This document shows positions 62,882 through 64,000 of a stretch of 64,000 bases of DNA, piece after piece; within the stretch, counting starts at the first letter, position 1; each line of letters starts with the position of its first letter. The stretch comes from Gracilaria gracilis (lineage: Eukaryota; Rhodophyta; Florideophyceae; Gracilariales; Gracilariaceae): positions 186,001 through 250,000 of the forward strand of contig JARGSG010000014.1 in NCBI GenBank assembly GCA_030374805.1, given 5' to 3'. Under the pieces are notes generated by a model. The model was not told the DNA's origin and did not search any database. It saw only the letters and a program-made list of their open reading frames with translations. The position numbers and the translations under genes are program-made.

Positions 62882-64000
62882 CTATTTAGTTTGGAGTGCA
62901 GCAAGGGACTGTACCAGGTTTGGAAGGTATTTCGAAACATATGATTCCGTGTAATACCCATGCTCTTTGTTATGGGGACTAACTAAATTGTGAGCGAGTT
63001 CATGAGCCATAGTCGTGAACCAGTAGCAATAACAGTCAATGGTGGGTTGCGCGTCCTGATGATAATGGAGTGAAGTGAAGAACCTTAGGTTGAAATACAA
63101 ACCGCCTTGTCTGTTGAATGCAATGGTATGGCCAACAGGACTGTAGTAGATGGCTAATCCATCTGTGCGCACAGAATATACATCCGCTAGGCTGAACAAA
63201 ACGTTTCGAAAAACCCTTACAGCGTCAGTATTGCTTCGAAGGAACTGCTCAGACACAGAGTGATCGCGATCATGTCGAAACGAGAACACTTGAATACCCA
63301 ACCGCCTGTTTGTTGAAGCACTGAAAGGCACGAGGTCCTGAGCATTAATCACCTCACATCCATCTCCATGCCGATCTAACTCGGTAGGAATTGATGTCAT
63401 TATGCGTTCCGGTGATTGGAAGCCAACTCTCGAGACGTGACGAGTTCTGTGAGTTGAGTTTTCAAGCATTCGTTCGGTGCTGCGATGTGCTGCAGCATCT
63501 TGTTCTGAAGACATAGGTCCATCTCGCTCCGATGTCTTACTGATAGTTTGCTGACTTGTTTCTGGTACCAACTGACCCGGTCCACGAGTGGGAATACGTA
63601 TACCATTGAAGACGCGTCCAAATATATTCCCACGCCTCGACAGAGGATCTCTCGCTTCGTGTGCACGCGGAAACGTTTGTCTTGAATTGGGTTTCCGAGA
63701 GATGGGATTGACAAAGTCTCGTATTGACCCTGACGTAGTTCTTGAGAACTTCTCGTCCCGTGGCTTAGGCGTCACCTTTTTCGGATAGCTCCTATTCTCC
63801 AAAGCTTCTTTTGCCTCCTTTAGTTTCTCCAAAGACGGTTCGGGACCCAACAGGGATGCTATGTATTCTGAGGAACAGTCGGGAAACATGTCTTGAAGAA
63901 TACGATGGAAGCCTTGCTTATCGCTTATGAGCTCGGGAGAAATCGAATGGGCCCGGGACTTCCATTTGCCCTCCGTTTGGGTGGCTGAATTCCGGGGTTC
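62882..64000 (-). CDS. CUE-like / HExxH protein, C-terminal part (runs off the window)
   Basis: Open from the window edge, with no stop before the first internal ATG at 63889, so the true start lies outside. Near 63900-63780 the product reads LQDMFPDCSSEYIASLLG and ends in a YPKK, the MFP...LL pattern of CUE-type ubiquitin-binding helices. A Ser/Arg-rich disordered stretch follows. The last 160 residues are folded (FSFRHDRDHSVSEQFL, VFRNVLFSLADVYSV, AIYYSPVGHTIAFN, FFTSLHYHQDAQPTID) and carry MAHELAHNLVSPHNKEHGYY. That is an HExxH zinc motif with later His residues. The ending resembles large sacsin/DUF3684-type proteins of fungi and algae, held loosely. The stop is 64 bp from that of the BAG6-like gene. 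Confidence 0.6.
   Translation of the reverse strand, partial: EPRNSATQTEGKWKSRAHSISPELISDKQGFHRILQDMFPDCSSEYIASLLGPEPSLEKLKEAKEALENRSYPKKVTPKPRDEKFSRTTSGSIRDFVNPISRKPNSRQTFPRAHEARDPLSRRGNIFGRVFNGIRIPTRGPGQLVPETSQQTISKTSERDGPMSSEQDAAAHRSTERMLENSTHRTRHVSRVGFQSPERIMTSIPTELDRHGDGCEVINAQDLVPFSASTNRRLGIQVFSFRHDRDHSVSEQFLRSNTDAVRVFRNVLFSLADVYSVRTDGLAIYYSPVGHTIAFNRQGGLYFNLRFFTSLHYHQDAQPTIDCYCYWFTTMAHELAHNLVSPHNKEHGYYTESYVSKYLPNLVQSLAALQTK

Overview
The window looks like nuclear DNA of a photosynthetic eukaryote. A florideophyte red alga (Chondrus-like) is my best guess, held with moderate confidence. The protein genes are mostly intronless and closely spaced. They include an RWP-RK factor, a family found in plants, algae and a few protists, and they alternate with nested LTR retrotransposons. 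I see no bacterial features: no operons and no Shine-Dalgarno spacing.

Region 1 (1-30137) is a nest of mobile elements. A decayed MULE-type DNA transposon (1-2725) carries a foldback or MITE-like insert. Element A, a Ty3/Gypsy chromovirus on the minus strand (2726-18700), abuts it. A's own 5' LTR is split by element C (12675-18269), an LTR element with no recognisable pol. About 100 bp further on lies element B, a close relative of A on the plus strand (18806-30132) with a perfect 5-bp target duplication (CTTAT). A and B both run gag, protease, RT, RNase H, integrase, a long Ser/Thr/Pro linker and a chromodomain, followed by an antisense reading frame before the 3' LTR. Both are dead, but through different catalytic lesions. 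Element C is unusual: its whole length is studded with about 50 short CCC-N(3-7)-GGG inverted motifs.

Region 2 (30138-42968) opens with low-complexity DNA and then holds a giant inverted repeat. Its arms are 31397-37039 and 37299-42968, around a 259-bp spacer. Each arm carries the same genes: a 363-residue unknown, a probable two-exon unknown, a 147-residue unknown, a secreted glycine-rich protein and a small Cys-rich frame. The inner genes are identical between arms. The glycine-rich and Cys-rich genes are intact only in the right arm.

Region 3 (42969-64000) is a host gene island. It holds an RWP-RK protein, a class I fructose-bisphosphate aldolase, a two-exon Tim17-superfamily (NDUFA11-like) protein, a C2-like protein with tandem WW domains, a LINE RNase H relic, a BAG6-like ubiquitin-like-domain protein and, converging on it with a 64-bp gap, the 3' part of a gene for a CUE-like/HExxH protein that runs off the window. 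The last two both look tied to ubiquitin or protein quality control. The other neighbours show no obvious shared pathway.
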